From NCBI RefSeq assembly GCF_036503815.1, contig NZ_AP027764.1, forward strand, positions 2,356,001-2,420,000: a DNA stretch of 64,000 nucleotides, in the 5' to 3' direction. Below are positions 1 to 8,260 of the stretch, in pieces; the first letter of the stretch is position 1, and the number at the start of each line of letters is the position of its first letter. Made by a program: the position numbers and the translations under genes. The stretch comes from Escherichia coli. GTDB lineage: Bacteria; Pseudomonadota; Gammaproteobacteria; Enterobacterales; Enterobacteriaceae. The notes below the pieces were generated by a model. The model was not told the DNA's origin and ran no database searches. It was given only the letters and a program-made list of their open reading frames with translations.

Positions 1-1360
1 CGCTGAAAGTAATTTCCGGTAGTTCCCGAATAAATTTCTTCACCCGTCCTTCCTGGACGATATTTAATTTGCCGTCGGTAATTTCTGTTTTTAAACTGCC
101 CGCAGTTAATGTGCCGCAGAAAACGATTTTCTTCGAAGTGGCACTGATATCAATAAATCCACCGGTGCCCATGATTTTACCATTGAATTTATGCACGCCG
201 ACGTTACCGTGCTGGTCGACTTCAGCAAAACTCAAATAACAAACATCCAGACCGCCACCGTGATAAAAATCAAACTGGGACGTCATATCCAGAATGGCAC
301 GGGTATTCACGTTCGCGCCAAAGGCTATCCCCTGTGAAGTAATACCGCCAATCGGACCTGTTTCTACCGTCAGAATAAAGTCATCAGCACAACCTTCTTC
401 CCGGGCGACCAGGCCAATGCCGTCAGCAATACCGACGCCGACATTCCCCACCGCGCCTTTACGCATTTCGAATAATGCGCGCCGCGCAACTAATTTACGT
501 TGGTTTAGGGGCAGGCTAAGTTTGGTACTGTCATCAAGGGTGAAGTCACCAGAAATAAAGCGGTTAACCGGCGCACCGCCATACAGTTGGGTTTGATCCG
601 GATCGACCACCACAATATCCACCAGATAACCCGGAATACGGACAGATTTAGGATGCAGCGTGGCTTTCTTAACCATTTTCTGCACCTGCATCATCACAAT
701 ACCGCCGTTATTGTGCACCGCCTGAGCAATAACCAATGCGTCGAGATACATCACCTCATCTTCAAAGGTGGCGTACCCTTCGCTGTCGCAGGTGGTGGCG
801 CGAATAAAGGCGATATCCGGCGCAATCGCTTTGTAATAGAGATATTCTTTGTTATCAAACTCGACCAGTTTAATCAGGTCTTCTTTAGTGACTTCATTCA
901 GTTTGCCGCCTTGCTGGCGTGGATCGACAAATGTTCCGATGCCAATATCACTAATAATACCAGGCTGGTGGGCTGCGGCGGCGCGTAAGGTTTGTGTAAG
1001 TACACCTTGTGGATAGTTATAAGCAATAATTTTATTTTTTTCTGCGAGATCAGAAATACGCGGCGATTGTCCCCAGTGACCGCATAATGCCCATTTCACC
1101 AGACCTTCTTGCGCCAGCGGACTAATACCACGGTCGGCGCGATCGCCAAGCCCTGTTGGACTAATAATCGATAAATTACGTGGTGTTTGAGTCTGTTTAT
1201 ATTTATCAGCAAGAGCAGTAATTAACGTGGTGGCTTCCAGAATACCGCCGCCAGCGCCTAACACACAAAGTGTTGCTTCGTCGGGAATATAATTCACCGC
1301 TTCCTGTGCCGACAGGACCGGCACTCGTCCATTAATACGAGGTGGTTTTACAGGTTTCAT
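1..1360 (-). CDS. ydiF: Acetate-type CoA-transferase YdiF, C-terminus cut by window edge
   Basis: The reading frame starts at the ATG whose complement lies at 1358-1360 and runs off the left edge after 453 codons; the E. coli protein has about 531 residues, so roughly 78 C-terminal residues are missing. Class I CoA-transferases move CoA between short-chain acyl groups through a glutamyl-CoA thioester. The catalytic glutamate is visible as E333 in TVETGPIGG, and the first domain has a glycine-rich GAGGGILEA segment near residue 35. No frameshift was noticed in the part visible. It is transcribed away from the left edge's neighbours in the same direction as aroD, 144 bases downstream of aroD's stop. 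The physiological substrate is not evident from sequence. Confidence 0.93.
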   Translation of the reverse strand, partial: MKPVKPPRINGRVPVLSAQEAVNYIPDEATLCVLGAGGGILEATTLITALADKYKQTQTPRNLSIISPTGLGDRADRGISPLAQEGLVKWALCGHWGQSPRISDLAEKNKIIAYNYPQGVLTQTLRAAAAHQPGIISDIGIGTFVDPRQQGGKLNEVTKEDLIKLVEFDNKEYLYYKAIAPDIAFIRATTCDSEGYATFEDEVMYLDALVIAQAVHNNGGIVMMQVQKMVKKATLHPKSVRIPGYLVDIVVVDPDQTQLYGGAPVNRFISGDFTLDDSTKLSLPLNQRKLVARRALFEMRKGAVGNVGVGIADGIGLVAREEGCADDFILTVETGPIGGITSQGIAFGANVNTRAILDMTSQFDFYHGGGLDVCYLSFAEVDQHGNVGVHKFNGKIMGTGGFIDISATSKKIVFCGTLTAGSLKTEITDGKLNIVQEGRVKKFIRELPEITFS

Positions 1361-1466
1361 TGTTAATTCCTGATTCAGGTGTAATTTTCCCTACGCCAGA
1401 TGGAGAATTAGAGCGCAGAGACTCACGAAATATTTTTATTAAATACGGTTGAATATATTTTTTTAG

Positions 1467-1494
1467 TTCGGCGGGGGAGGGTATTCCCGCCGAA
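1467..1494. other. GC-rich stem-loop between aroD and ydiF
   Basis: TTCGGCGGG and CCCGCCGAA form a nine-base-pair stem around a ten-base loop just past the aroD stop. There is no T-tract on either strand after the stem, so it does not look like a standard intrinsic terminator. It could stabilise the aroD mRNA 3' end or pause transcription before ydiF. Confidence 0.5.
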
Positions 1495-1504
1495 ATATTA
1501 TTGC

Positions 1505-2263
1505 TTATGCCTGATGTAAAATAGTTAATACCGTGCGCAAATCATTTACCGAGATTTGCCCTGGCGCAGAGGCTTTTTTTACCGCACCAAAAGTTGCCGC
1601 CGACCCAAATACTTCACCAGCCAGACGAGAAATTACGCCAGTTTTTGCCATCGACATCGTGATGATTGGACGATCGGCATACTGCTCCTGCATCTCCAGG
1701 GTCGCGGCAAGCAACGTCAGCACATCGCTGGTACTTTGCGGCATCAGCGCAATCTTAGGAATATCGGCGTCGAAGGACTGCATTTTACGCAGACGGGCAA
1801 TGATTTCTTCGGCTTCCGGCGTTTTATGGAAGTCATGGTTGGACATGACAACTTTCACATCATGCGCGTGGGCGTAGGCGACGGTTTCTTTAACTTGATC
1901 ATCACCGGTAAATAACTCCAGATCGATCATATCAACCAGGCCGCTGTCGATGGCTGCACGATTGAGTGCAATATAAGCCTCGGTGGAAATCGCCTGCTCG
2001 CCGCCTTCTTTGGCACTGCGGAAGGTAAACAGCAGCGGTTTTTCTGGCATGGTTTCACGGAGAATTTTTGCCGCTGCCATGACAGACTCCACATTGGAGA
2101 GGTCGGCATAGTGGTCAACACGCCATTCCAGAATATCAAAGTCCGCTTCACGATAGGCGAGAGCTTCGGATTTCACGCTGGCGATATCTTTCGCCATCAG
2201 CGAGACGATGATTTTAGGTGCGCCCGTACCAATGACGAGATCTTTTACAGTTACGGTTTTCAT
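1505..2263 (-). CDS. aroD: 3-dehydroquinate dehydratase, type I
   Basis: The enzyme dehydrates 3-dehydroquinate to 3-dehydroshikimate, step three of the shikimate pathway in the cytoplasm. The 252-residue length is typical of type I enzymes. The Schiff-base lysine K170 (DIPKIALMP), general base H143 (SNHDFHKT) and E86 (SAKEGGE) are all present. The ATG start is preceded by a GAAAGG ribosome site. It follows ydiB with a 30-base gap in the same direction, so the two shikimate-related genes are probably cotranscribed, with ydiN upstream of both. Confidence 0.98.
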   Translation of the reverse strand: MKTVTVKDLVIGTGAPKIIVSLMAKDIASVKSEALAYREADFDILEWRVDHYADLSNVESVMAAAKILRETMPEKPLLFTFRSAKEGGEQAISTEAYIALNRAAIDSGLVDMIDLELFTGDDQVKETVAYAHAHDVKVVMSNHDFHKTPEAEEIIARLRKMQSFDADIPKIALMPQSTSDVLTLLAATLEMQEQYADRPIITMSMAKTGVISRLAGEVFGSAATFGAVKKASAPGQISVNDLRTVLTILHQA

Positions 2264-2293
2264 TTTTTACCCTTTCTGCACGCGGTCAGCCTG

Positions 2294-3160
2294 TCAGGCA
2301 CCGAACCCCATGACCTGTTTAACATATTCCAGAGGGAAATCTTTGCCAGTCCATAACGTGAACTGTTCAGCCCCTTGCCACAACAACATGCCGTATCCAT
2401 CAATCGTTTTGCAACCAGCTTGTTGCGCCTGCTGCAATAACTTCGTCATATGCGGGTTATACACGCATTCAGTGACCAGAAGTCCCGGATGTAACAGACT
2501 GATATCATTAACCAATGATTCATTCTCAAGGGGTTTCATACCCACTTTTGTGCCATTGGTTAAAATGTCGGCGGAAGCCAGGGCTTCAGCAAAGGCTTGC
2601 TGATCGGCGAGATCGGTGACTGTCACGACGCAATCGGTGTTTTCGTTAACCCGCTGCGCGAAGGCGAGGGCTTTATCGAAGAACTCATCCCGACGGTTAA
2701 AGAGTTTAATTTCTTTTAAACCTTCAATTGCCCCCTGCGCGCCAATCGCCGTTGAGGCACCTCCGGCCCCTAACAGCACCATCGTTTTGCCTTTGATATC
2801 AAAACCGCTCTCTTTAATGGCGCGAATATGGCCCGTGCCGTCGGTGTTATAGCCACGCAGATAGCCATCATCATTAACGATGGTGTTGATGGCACCCACC
2901 AGTTTGGCCGCTGGCGTTAATTCATCAACATATTCACACGCCAGTTGTTTGTTCGGCATTGATACACCAGTTCCGCGCATTTTGAGGGCTTTTAATCCTT
3001 CAATTGCTCCGGGAAAGCTATCGTTATCCACTTCGAAGGCCATATAGGTAAATGGCAATCCCGCTTTTTCTAAGGCTTTATTCTGCATTTCGGGCGATAA
3101 ACTGTGGCGGATAGGATAGGCCATCAACCCAATCAATTCGTATTTTGCGGTAACATCCAT
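2294..3160 (-). CDS. ydiB: Quinate/shikimate dehydrogenase YdiB
   Basis: This is the AroE paralogue that reversibly oxidises shikimate and quinate with NAD or NADP. The 288 residues contain the catalytic pair K71 (MPNKQL) and D107 (NTDGTG) of the N-terminal substrate domain, and a Rossmann GAGGAS loop at 131-136. Start ATG has AGGAG at good distance. It sits 11 bases after ydiN and 30 before aroD. The grouping of a transporter, a quinate/shikimate dehydrogenase and dehydroquinate dehydratase suggests use or recycling of external quinate or shikimate, although a transport substrate for YdiN is only inferred. Confidence 0.97.
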
Positions 3161-3171
3161 AATTAACTCCT

Positions 3172-4437
3172 TTAACCTCTATGCTTAATTGTGTTTAACC
3201 GGGTGCTAAATTTACGCTCGCCAAACCGCACATCATTTTCAGGAATAATGAAAACGCGGTAATAGCGGATAAAAACAATAATTGCGGTAATCAGGGCCAG
3301 CAGCGCGAAAGTAAAATCGAGAACGATGATATATTGCAGGCCGATGTTCGACAGATAACCGGTAATCAGCGGAATAACAAAGTTAGCCAGTCCACCCATC
3401 ATCATATAAATACTGGTGACTTTGGCTTTGCTTTTGGGAAAAAACTCTGACATGACCGAAACGCCGAGCTGTAAAATGCCGCCAGCCGCTGAGAAACCGA
3501 TAACAAAGGCTCCGGCATTACACACCAGTGGAGAAGGGTACAGGTAGATAATGGCTGATGTTATTGTTGCCAGTGCAGAGTTAAATACATTAGCCCAGAT
3601 GGGCCGGACCATTTTTTTCAGTAGTGCGGCAAAAATAAAGACACAGACCAACGAGCCCATACTGTAATAAGAGATGGTTTTTAATGCCTCAGCTTCTGAC
3701 ATACCAGCAAAAGCCATCGCATATTTGGGCATCCACACCACAATCACATAAAAGGTCGAGAATGCAGCTACACCGAACAGTACCGATGAAACACCTTCCA
3801 GCCAGACTAACGGTTTGCTGTTCATTTGCGGTAATTCATTAGCTACGCTGGCGTCCACCAACTGGTTGGGGAATTTGCTTTTCAATAGCATCAGCGTGAT
3901 CAGTACAAACAGAATACCCGGAATAATCAGCCCATAGCCGTACCAGATGTTATTGAGCAACATATAGCTCACCAGCATTGGGTAGAACATTTGTCCGAAT
4001 GACACCATCGCTTTAACCAGTATGACCGCCGAACCAGAGGCTTTCGGAAAGCATTCCATGAGCGCAGGGTAGCCACCCGTATCAAGCGCTGAGTTAGCGA
4101 TACCTACGCACACTGCCAGACAGTAGGCGAGAGTTAAATTTGGGCAAGCGGGAATACCAAAGAAGAATAGCAGATACATTATTACTGCCATTAATATCAC
4201 CGCCCGACGACCAAACTTATCGGAGATCACACCGAAGAATAAAATACTGATCAATCGGCCCAAACCGATACCGGAAATTAAATAGGCAATGCCCGCGTTG
4301 TCAGTGGAAAACTTTTCTGCCAGAGATGACATATTTTGGGCAAGCGTAATAACACTAATGCCGTGCAGAAAATAGCTGAAGTAAATACAAAGAACAGCCA
4401 GGATAAATGGCGTGCTGAAAGCCTTATTTTGAGACAT
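3172..4437 (-). CDS. ydiN: MFS transporter YdiN
   Basis: A 421-residue inner-membrane carrier of the major facilitator superfamily with about twelve hydrophobic segments. The MFS loop 2-3 signature appears as SDKFGRRAV in the first half. I chose the ATG at 4437 rather than the in-frame GTG two codons upstream, because GGAG lies eight bases before the ATG and too close to the GTG. The protein is clearly paralogous to the neighbouring YdiM. It precedes ydiB and aroD in a likely operon, so a shikimate- or quinate-like substrate is a reasonable guess but unproven. Confidence 0.93.
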
Positions 4438-4663
4438 TTTCACAGCTCCTTGCTGAAAGATAATTTCGTTACCGTACGTATTGTTCTCCGACGGTTTACA
4501 TAATTACTATACTGAAGATGATTTTCCCTGGGTACATGGCATAAAGTTTATGTTTCCAGGAATATTGCATGTCATAGTTTGTTTTTTATCGCGATTTTCC
4601 TTAGTTGGCGCAGAAAGAGTTATTTATCCGTAAGATCTTGCATGACCTGAAAAGAATATTGCA

Positions 4664-5878
4664 TTACCCACCCGGAGCGACATTTTCCTTTAGCGAGTGA
4701 TGCCACGTTTCTTTGCGGCTGCGTAAGCCGATAAACAGTGCCAGTAAAAAGCCGATGGCAGCGATGGCGGTATCGAACCACATAATATCGGCAATACTTC
4801 TTTGGGACAGATGAGCCGTAATCAACGGAATAGTAAAGGTCGCAATACTGCCCGCACTGTAATAGATCCCTGTAGCTTTACCCTTAGCGTAGGGGAAACG
4901 TTCAGCCATTAATGTCAGGCCAATTTGCACAACACCTCCAGCAGAGGTAAAACCAATGACAAAAGCAAATATTATCACCACATAAAATGTGGGATGCAGA
5001 CAGACGGTAAACAGAGCAATAAATGAGATAAAGGTGTACAGCATCAGTAATGTTGTTGGGCGAACGGTATTACGAATGAGTGGAGCGGTAATAAATACAC
5101 AAAGCAGCGAACCCACGGTGTAAATACTGAGTAGTTTGATCGACATAGTGTATGACATGCCTGCAACAAATTGTCCGTACTGTGCCAGCCACTGGCTAAC
5201 CAGATAAAAGGTTGCCATTGAGATATATCCATATAAGGTATAACTGGCTAAATCGATAATTGAACAGCGATGTTCCGTAGAGTTGGTGGCTTTCTCTATG
5301 ACAGGTAAGCGACGACCCGGATGGGGTGGGAACGTACAACGGTATAAAAACAGAGCGTTAATAAACATAATGCCTGCGGCAATCATAAAGGACCAGCCGA
5401 ACCACAGTTCAGCCCACACTAACAGGCTGATGATTAGCGGTAATAAAAATTGCCCGCTGGAAACAAATGCTTTAATTAAAATATTAGCTGTACCCGGTGA
5501 ACGTGGAAAAGCTTCCATCAAACTGGGATAGGTGCCTGCATCGAGAAAACTGTTTGCCATTCCCGCCAGAAAGCCCAACCCATAAGCGATAATGATGTTA
5601 TTGGTGTGCAGGATGCCAAAAAAGAAGGCCATATAGCAGCACATCCCGAGCATGATAAAAGGGCGGCGACCAAAGCGATCGGATAATAATCCTGCAAAAA
5701 GCAAGACACTTAATCGACCAATACCCAGCGATGATATAACTATTGAGACGCCTGCGGCATTGGTCTGCCAAAGCGTCTCCAGCGAGGCCATATTCAGGCT
5801 CATCAAAATGACGCCCATACCATGCACCAGGTAATTAAAATACAACCCAAGTGCGGTAGGGAAATAGGGATTTTTCAT
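4664..5878 (-). CDS. ydiM: MFS transporter YdiM
   Basis: This 404-residue twelve-segment carrier shares with YdiN the N-terminal pattern of a YFxY-HG motif, then NMxSL, then SxxGxGRL, and the SDRFGRRPF loop signature. The two look like an old tandem duplication. About 220 bases separate it from ydiN with no terminator that I recognise, so shared transcription is possible. ATG start at 5878 follows a weak ribosome site (AGAACCT). Substrate unknown. Confidence 0.92.
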   Translation of the reverse strand: MKNPYFPTALGLYFNYLVHGMGVILMSLNMASLETLWQTNAAGVSIVISSLGIGRLSVLLFAGLLSDRFGRRPFIMLGMCCYMAFFFGILHTNNIIIAYGLGFLAGMANSFLDAGTYPSLMEAFPRSPGTANILIKAFVSSGQFLLPLIISLLVWAELWFGWSFMIAAGIMFINALFLYRCTFPPHPGRRLPVIEKATNSTEHRCSIIDLASYTLYGYISMATFYLVSQWLAQYGQFVAGMSYTMSIKLLSIYTVGSLLCVFITAPLIRNTVRPTTLLMLYTFISFIALFTVCLHPTFYVVIIFAFVIGFTSAGGVVQIGLTLMAERFPYAKGKATGIYYSAGSIATFTIPLITAHLSQRSIADIMWFDTAIAAIGFLLALFIGLRSRKETWHHSLKENVAPGG

Positions 5879-5976
5879 AGGTTCTACTTAGCAAAGGTGC
5901 TTTAAAAAGTGAAGCGATGTTGTGTCAGCATCCGTTCATTATTGTTGTAACAACGACAATTCCTTTCTTTGGAAAA

Positions 5977-6333
5977 TTAACAAAGGCGCTCCAGATCGTG
6001 TGCATATAATTCAGCGGCTACCGATTGATAGATCTTCCAGTCAATAAAATTGCCATCAGGGTAGACACGTTGAAACGCGGTTAAGTCAGGGAAAAAACGC
6101 ATGGTGTTGTTGCCGATGCGGTTATTTATTTTCTCTATGATGGCATGAAGATGTTTTTTTCGTTGCTGTCGCATAGCCAACAGTTGCTCGACCACACGAT
6201 CAGGAATGGCGCATTTGCCATTTTCCCACTGATGCCAGCTTTCACTGTCACCGGTCTGGGCAATCCAGGTCGCGCATTCATCAATAGTCATGGCAAAAAT
6301 ATGGCGGAGTGCCTGGAGTTCATAAGCGTTCAT
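5977..6333 (-). CDS. ydiL: Small HTH-type protein YdiL
   Basis: A 118-residue cytoplasmic protein of unknown function. The N-terminal part (LRHIFAMTIDECATWIA, then SWHQWENGK) looks like a Cro/phage-repressor helix-turn-helix with the usual xxWxxWENG element, so DNA or ligand binding is plausible. I use the ATG at 6333; the longer version begins at a TTG at 6360 with no ribosome site. It lies between ydiM and the rprA sRNA gene, on the same strand. Confidence 0.88.
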   Translation of the reverse strand: MNAYELQALRHIFAMTIDECATWIAQTGDSESWHQWENGKCAIPDRVVEQLLAMRQQRKKHLHAIIEKINNRIGNNTMRFFPDLTAFQRVYPDGNFIDWKIYQSVAAELYAHDLERLC

Positions 6334-6472
6334 CGTGTAATGGCTGCATGAAATAAACAATAAAATATAAATAACATTATCAGCCTGCCGACGGCTTGAA
6401 GAGAGTCACAGTATCTTGTGCAACATTATTGGAAAGAATGAGGGGGCGAGGTAGCGAAGCGGAAAAATGTTA

Positions 6473-6577
6473 AAAAAAAGCCCATCGTGGGAGATGGGCA
6501 AAGACTACACACAGCAATTCGTTGTTTCACTCAGGGGATTTCCATGCTTATAAATCAATATGTTGATTTATAACCGT
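6473..6577 (-). ncRNA. rprA: RprA small RNA
   Basis: The minus strand from 6577 to 6473 matches the 105-nucleotide Hfq-dependent RprA, which activates rpoS translation and affects csgD and other mRNAs. The 5' stem (ATAAATCAACATATTGATTTAT) and the terminal hairpin AGCCCATCTCCCACGATGGGCT-like structure followed by eight T residues (seen as A's at 6472-6479 on the plus strand) are clear. It lies alone between ydiL and ydiK. Confidence 0.95.
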
Positions 6578-6583
6578 GAGCTA

Positions 6584-6626
6584 ATAGTAGGCATACGGAC
6601 TTTTTGCGTCGATCAGATTCGTCTCA
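6584..6626 (-). promoter_or_regulatory. rprA promoter with RcsB-type box
   Basis: Upstream of the RNA start at 6577 the minus strand has a -10 TACTAT (6584-6589). Further up is TGAGACGAATCTGA (6613-6626), which fits the RcsB/RcsAB box pattern. This agrees with the known control of rprA by the Rcs envelope-stress phosphorelay. Confidence 0.75.
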
Positions 6627-6733
6627 TTAGTTTAAAAACTGTAAAGAATTTGCGACAGGTACTACCAGCTGAATGGCGGTAAGCAGGAAAATATAGTGAA
6701 GAGCAAGCAAATATCAATTAGCGGTGGTTAACA

Positions 6734-6756
6734 ATCAGGCGGCAGAACCGCCTGAT
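6734..6756 (-). terminator. Intrinsic terminator-like hairpin after ydiK
   Basis: ATCAGGCGG / CCGCCTGAT stem with five-base loop, six bases past the ydiK stop; a short TTG-TT tail follows on the minus strand, so termination strength is uncertain. Confidence 0.6.
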
Positions 6757-6762
6757 GAGAAA

Positions 6763-7875
6763 TTACTTATTCGGTTTCTCGATTTCGCCAAGTTCTTCGA
6801 GAACTTCTTCCGGTTGGTCAGTCGGCGGTGGGACTTCTTCCACCCACGCGGCAAAAAGACGCCAGGAAACGGCTAACAGAACCGGACCAATAAACAGACC
6901 GATCATCCCGAAAGCAATCAAACCACCAATAACACCAGAGAGGATTAGGATCAGCGGTAAATCGGCACCCATGCGAATTAACATTGGGCGGATGACGTTA
7001 TCCAGCGTGCCAACCACACCACTCCATACCAGTAATACCGTGCCCCAGGTGGTATCGCCGGTCCAGTAAAGCCAGATGATCGCCGGAATCAGCACCGGCA
7101 GCGGGCCAAGTTGGACAAGGCAGGAGAGGATCATTAACACCGTGAGCAAAGTTGCATAAGGTACGCCGGATACCGCGAGGCCGATACCGCCAAGCACTGC
7201 CTGTACTAACGCTGTCACCACAACACCCAGCGCCACTGCGCGGATAGCTTGTGCCGCCAGCAGCACGGCGGCATCTCCACGAACGCCTGCCAGACGGGTA
7301 GCAAAATGGCGAATGCCTTGCGCCACTTGTTCACCGCGCCAGTACAGCAGGGCGCTGAAGAGAAGCATCAGCGCACAATGCACCATAAAGCGCCCGATAT
7401 GCGCCGCCTGCCCAACGAACCAGGTGGTGGTGGTGCCAATATAAGGACGGACTTTGGCCATGATCGCCGTGCCTCCCATATCCAGCAAGTTGTGCCAGCC
7501 TGCATACAGCTTCGCGCCAATCACCGGAATGGTATTAAGCCACGCCAGATCGGGTAACGTCATGTCACCGCTGGAAATGGCTTTAATCAGTGGACCGCTG
7601 CCATCGACAATACTGTTAACCAGCAAAGCAATAGGGATGATAAACACCATCACTAATAACAGCGTCATCACCAGAACGGCGAGAGAGCGGCGGCCAAACA
7701 TGATCTTTTGCAAACGTAACAATACCGGCCAGGTGGCGATAACCACCGTACCGGCCCATGCGAAGCCGAGAATAAAGGGTTGAACAATCCACAGACATGC
7801 CACAATCATGATGGCTAAAAACAGCACCGAAAGCAGAATTTGTGCGACATCCCTGGGCTGACGAACATTTACCAT
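6763..7875 (-). CDS. ydiK: AI-2E/PerM family membrane protein YdiK
   Basis: A 370-residue polytopic inner-membrane protein of the PerM/AI-2 exporter-like family (about eight hydrophobic stretches). The C-terminal half has the family-typical GxGLAVSGVPYA segment and a long LxxxLGPLPVLIPA helix. The C-terminus is short and acidic (EEVPPPTDQPEEVLEELGE). It is a single gene with its own hairpin downstream. The transported solute is not known, and family membership alone does not show quorum-signal export. Confidence 0.92.
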   Translation of the reverse strand: MVNVRQPRDVAQILLSVLFLAIMIVACLWIVQPFILGFAWAGTVVIATWPVLLRLQKIMFGRRSLAVLVMTLLLVMVFIIPIALLVNSIVDGSGPLIKAISSGDMTLPDLAWLNTIPVIGAKLYAGWHNLLDMGGTAIMAKVRPYIGTTTTWFVGQAAHIGRFMVHCALMLLFSALLYWRGEQVAQGIRHFATRLAGVRGDAAVLLAAQAIRAVALGVVVTALVQAVLGGIGLAVSGVPYATLLTVLMILSCLVQLGPLPVLIPAIIWLYWTGDTTWGTVLLVWSGVVGTLDNVIRPMLIRMGADLPLILILSGVIGGLIAFGMIGLFIGPVLLAVSWRLFAAWVEEVPPPTDQPEEVLEELGEIEKPNK

Positions 7876-8260
7876 AACTACTTTTCACCTTTTTTGTGCG
7901 TCAAATCGTCGACGCGACGTGAACACGCGAAACTCACCTGCATAATGATGAGCAATTTCAGCGGTTTTTAACAGGCCGATTCTGCCCTTAATTCTGATGG
8001 GCGTGTTAGAAAAAAATGTGGTACAACAACTCAGGCAACACGCAAACGATTTACTCGTCGTATTTCAAATTGCATGTGCTGCGGCTACGTTCGTTCACCC
8101 CAGTCACTTACTTTGTAAGCTCCTGGAGTTCACTCGCTTGCCGCCTTCCTGCAACTCGAAATCCATAGAGTAAACAAACATCACCTTTCAGTGCGCTATT
8201 AGCAGCCTGAAAGAACAGTGTATCGTTCTACATCACAGACCGCAGGAAAGGGTCAATATA
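7876..8260. other. ydiK-ydiJ divergent intergenic region
   Basis: 385 bases without a convincing open reading frame. It must hold promoters for both divergent genes and contains one repeat-like palindromic element (listed separately). The ydiJ ribosome site GGAAAGG is at its right end. Confidence 0.6.
8059..8163. repeat. Imperfect palindromic intergenic repeat element (RSA-like)
   Basis: The block begins with TATTTCAAATTGCA and ends with the inverse-related TGCAACTCGAAAT. Its inner part (CAGTCACTTACTTTGTAAGC, then GGAGTTCACTCGCTTGCCGCC) is a wording I recognise from many enterobacterial intergenic regions. I assign it to the roughly 100-150 bp dispersed class called RSA by memory; the class name is less certain than the repeat itself. 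Confidence 0.6.

Noticed and set aside
1467..1494. Intrinsic terminator after aroD
   Set aside because: The stem is good, but neither strand has a T-tract after it, so I list it only as a stem-loop.
6763..7875. Calling YdiK an autoinducer-2 exporter
   Set aside because: Family membership shows only a membrane-protein fold; nothing in the sequence or neighbourhood supports AI-2 transport.
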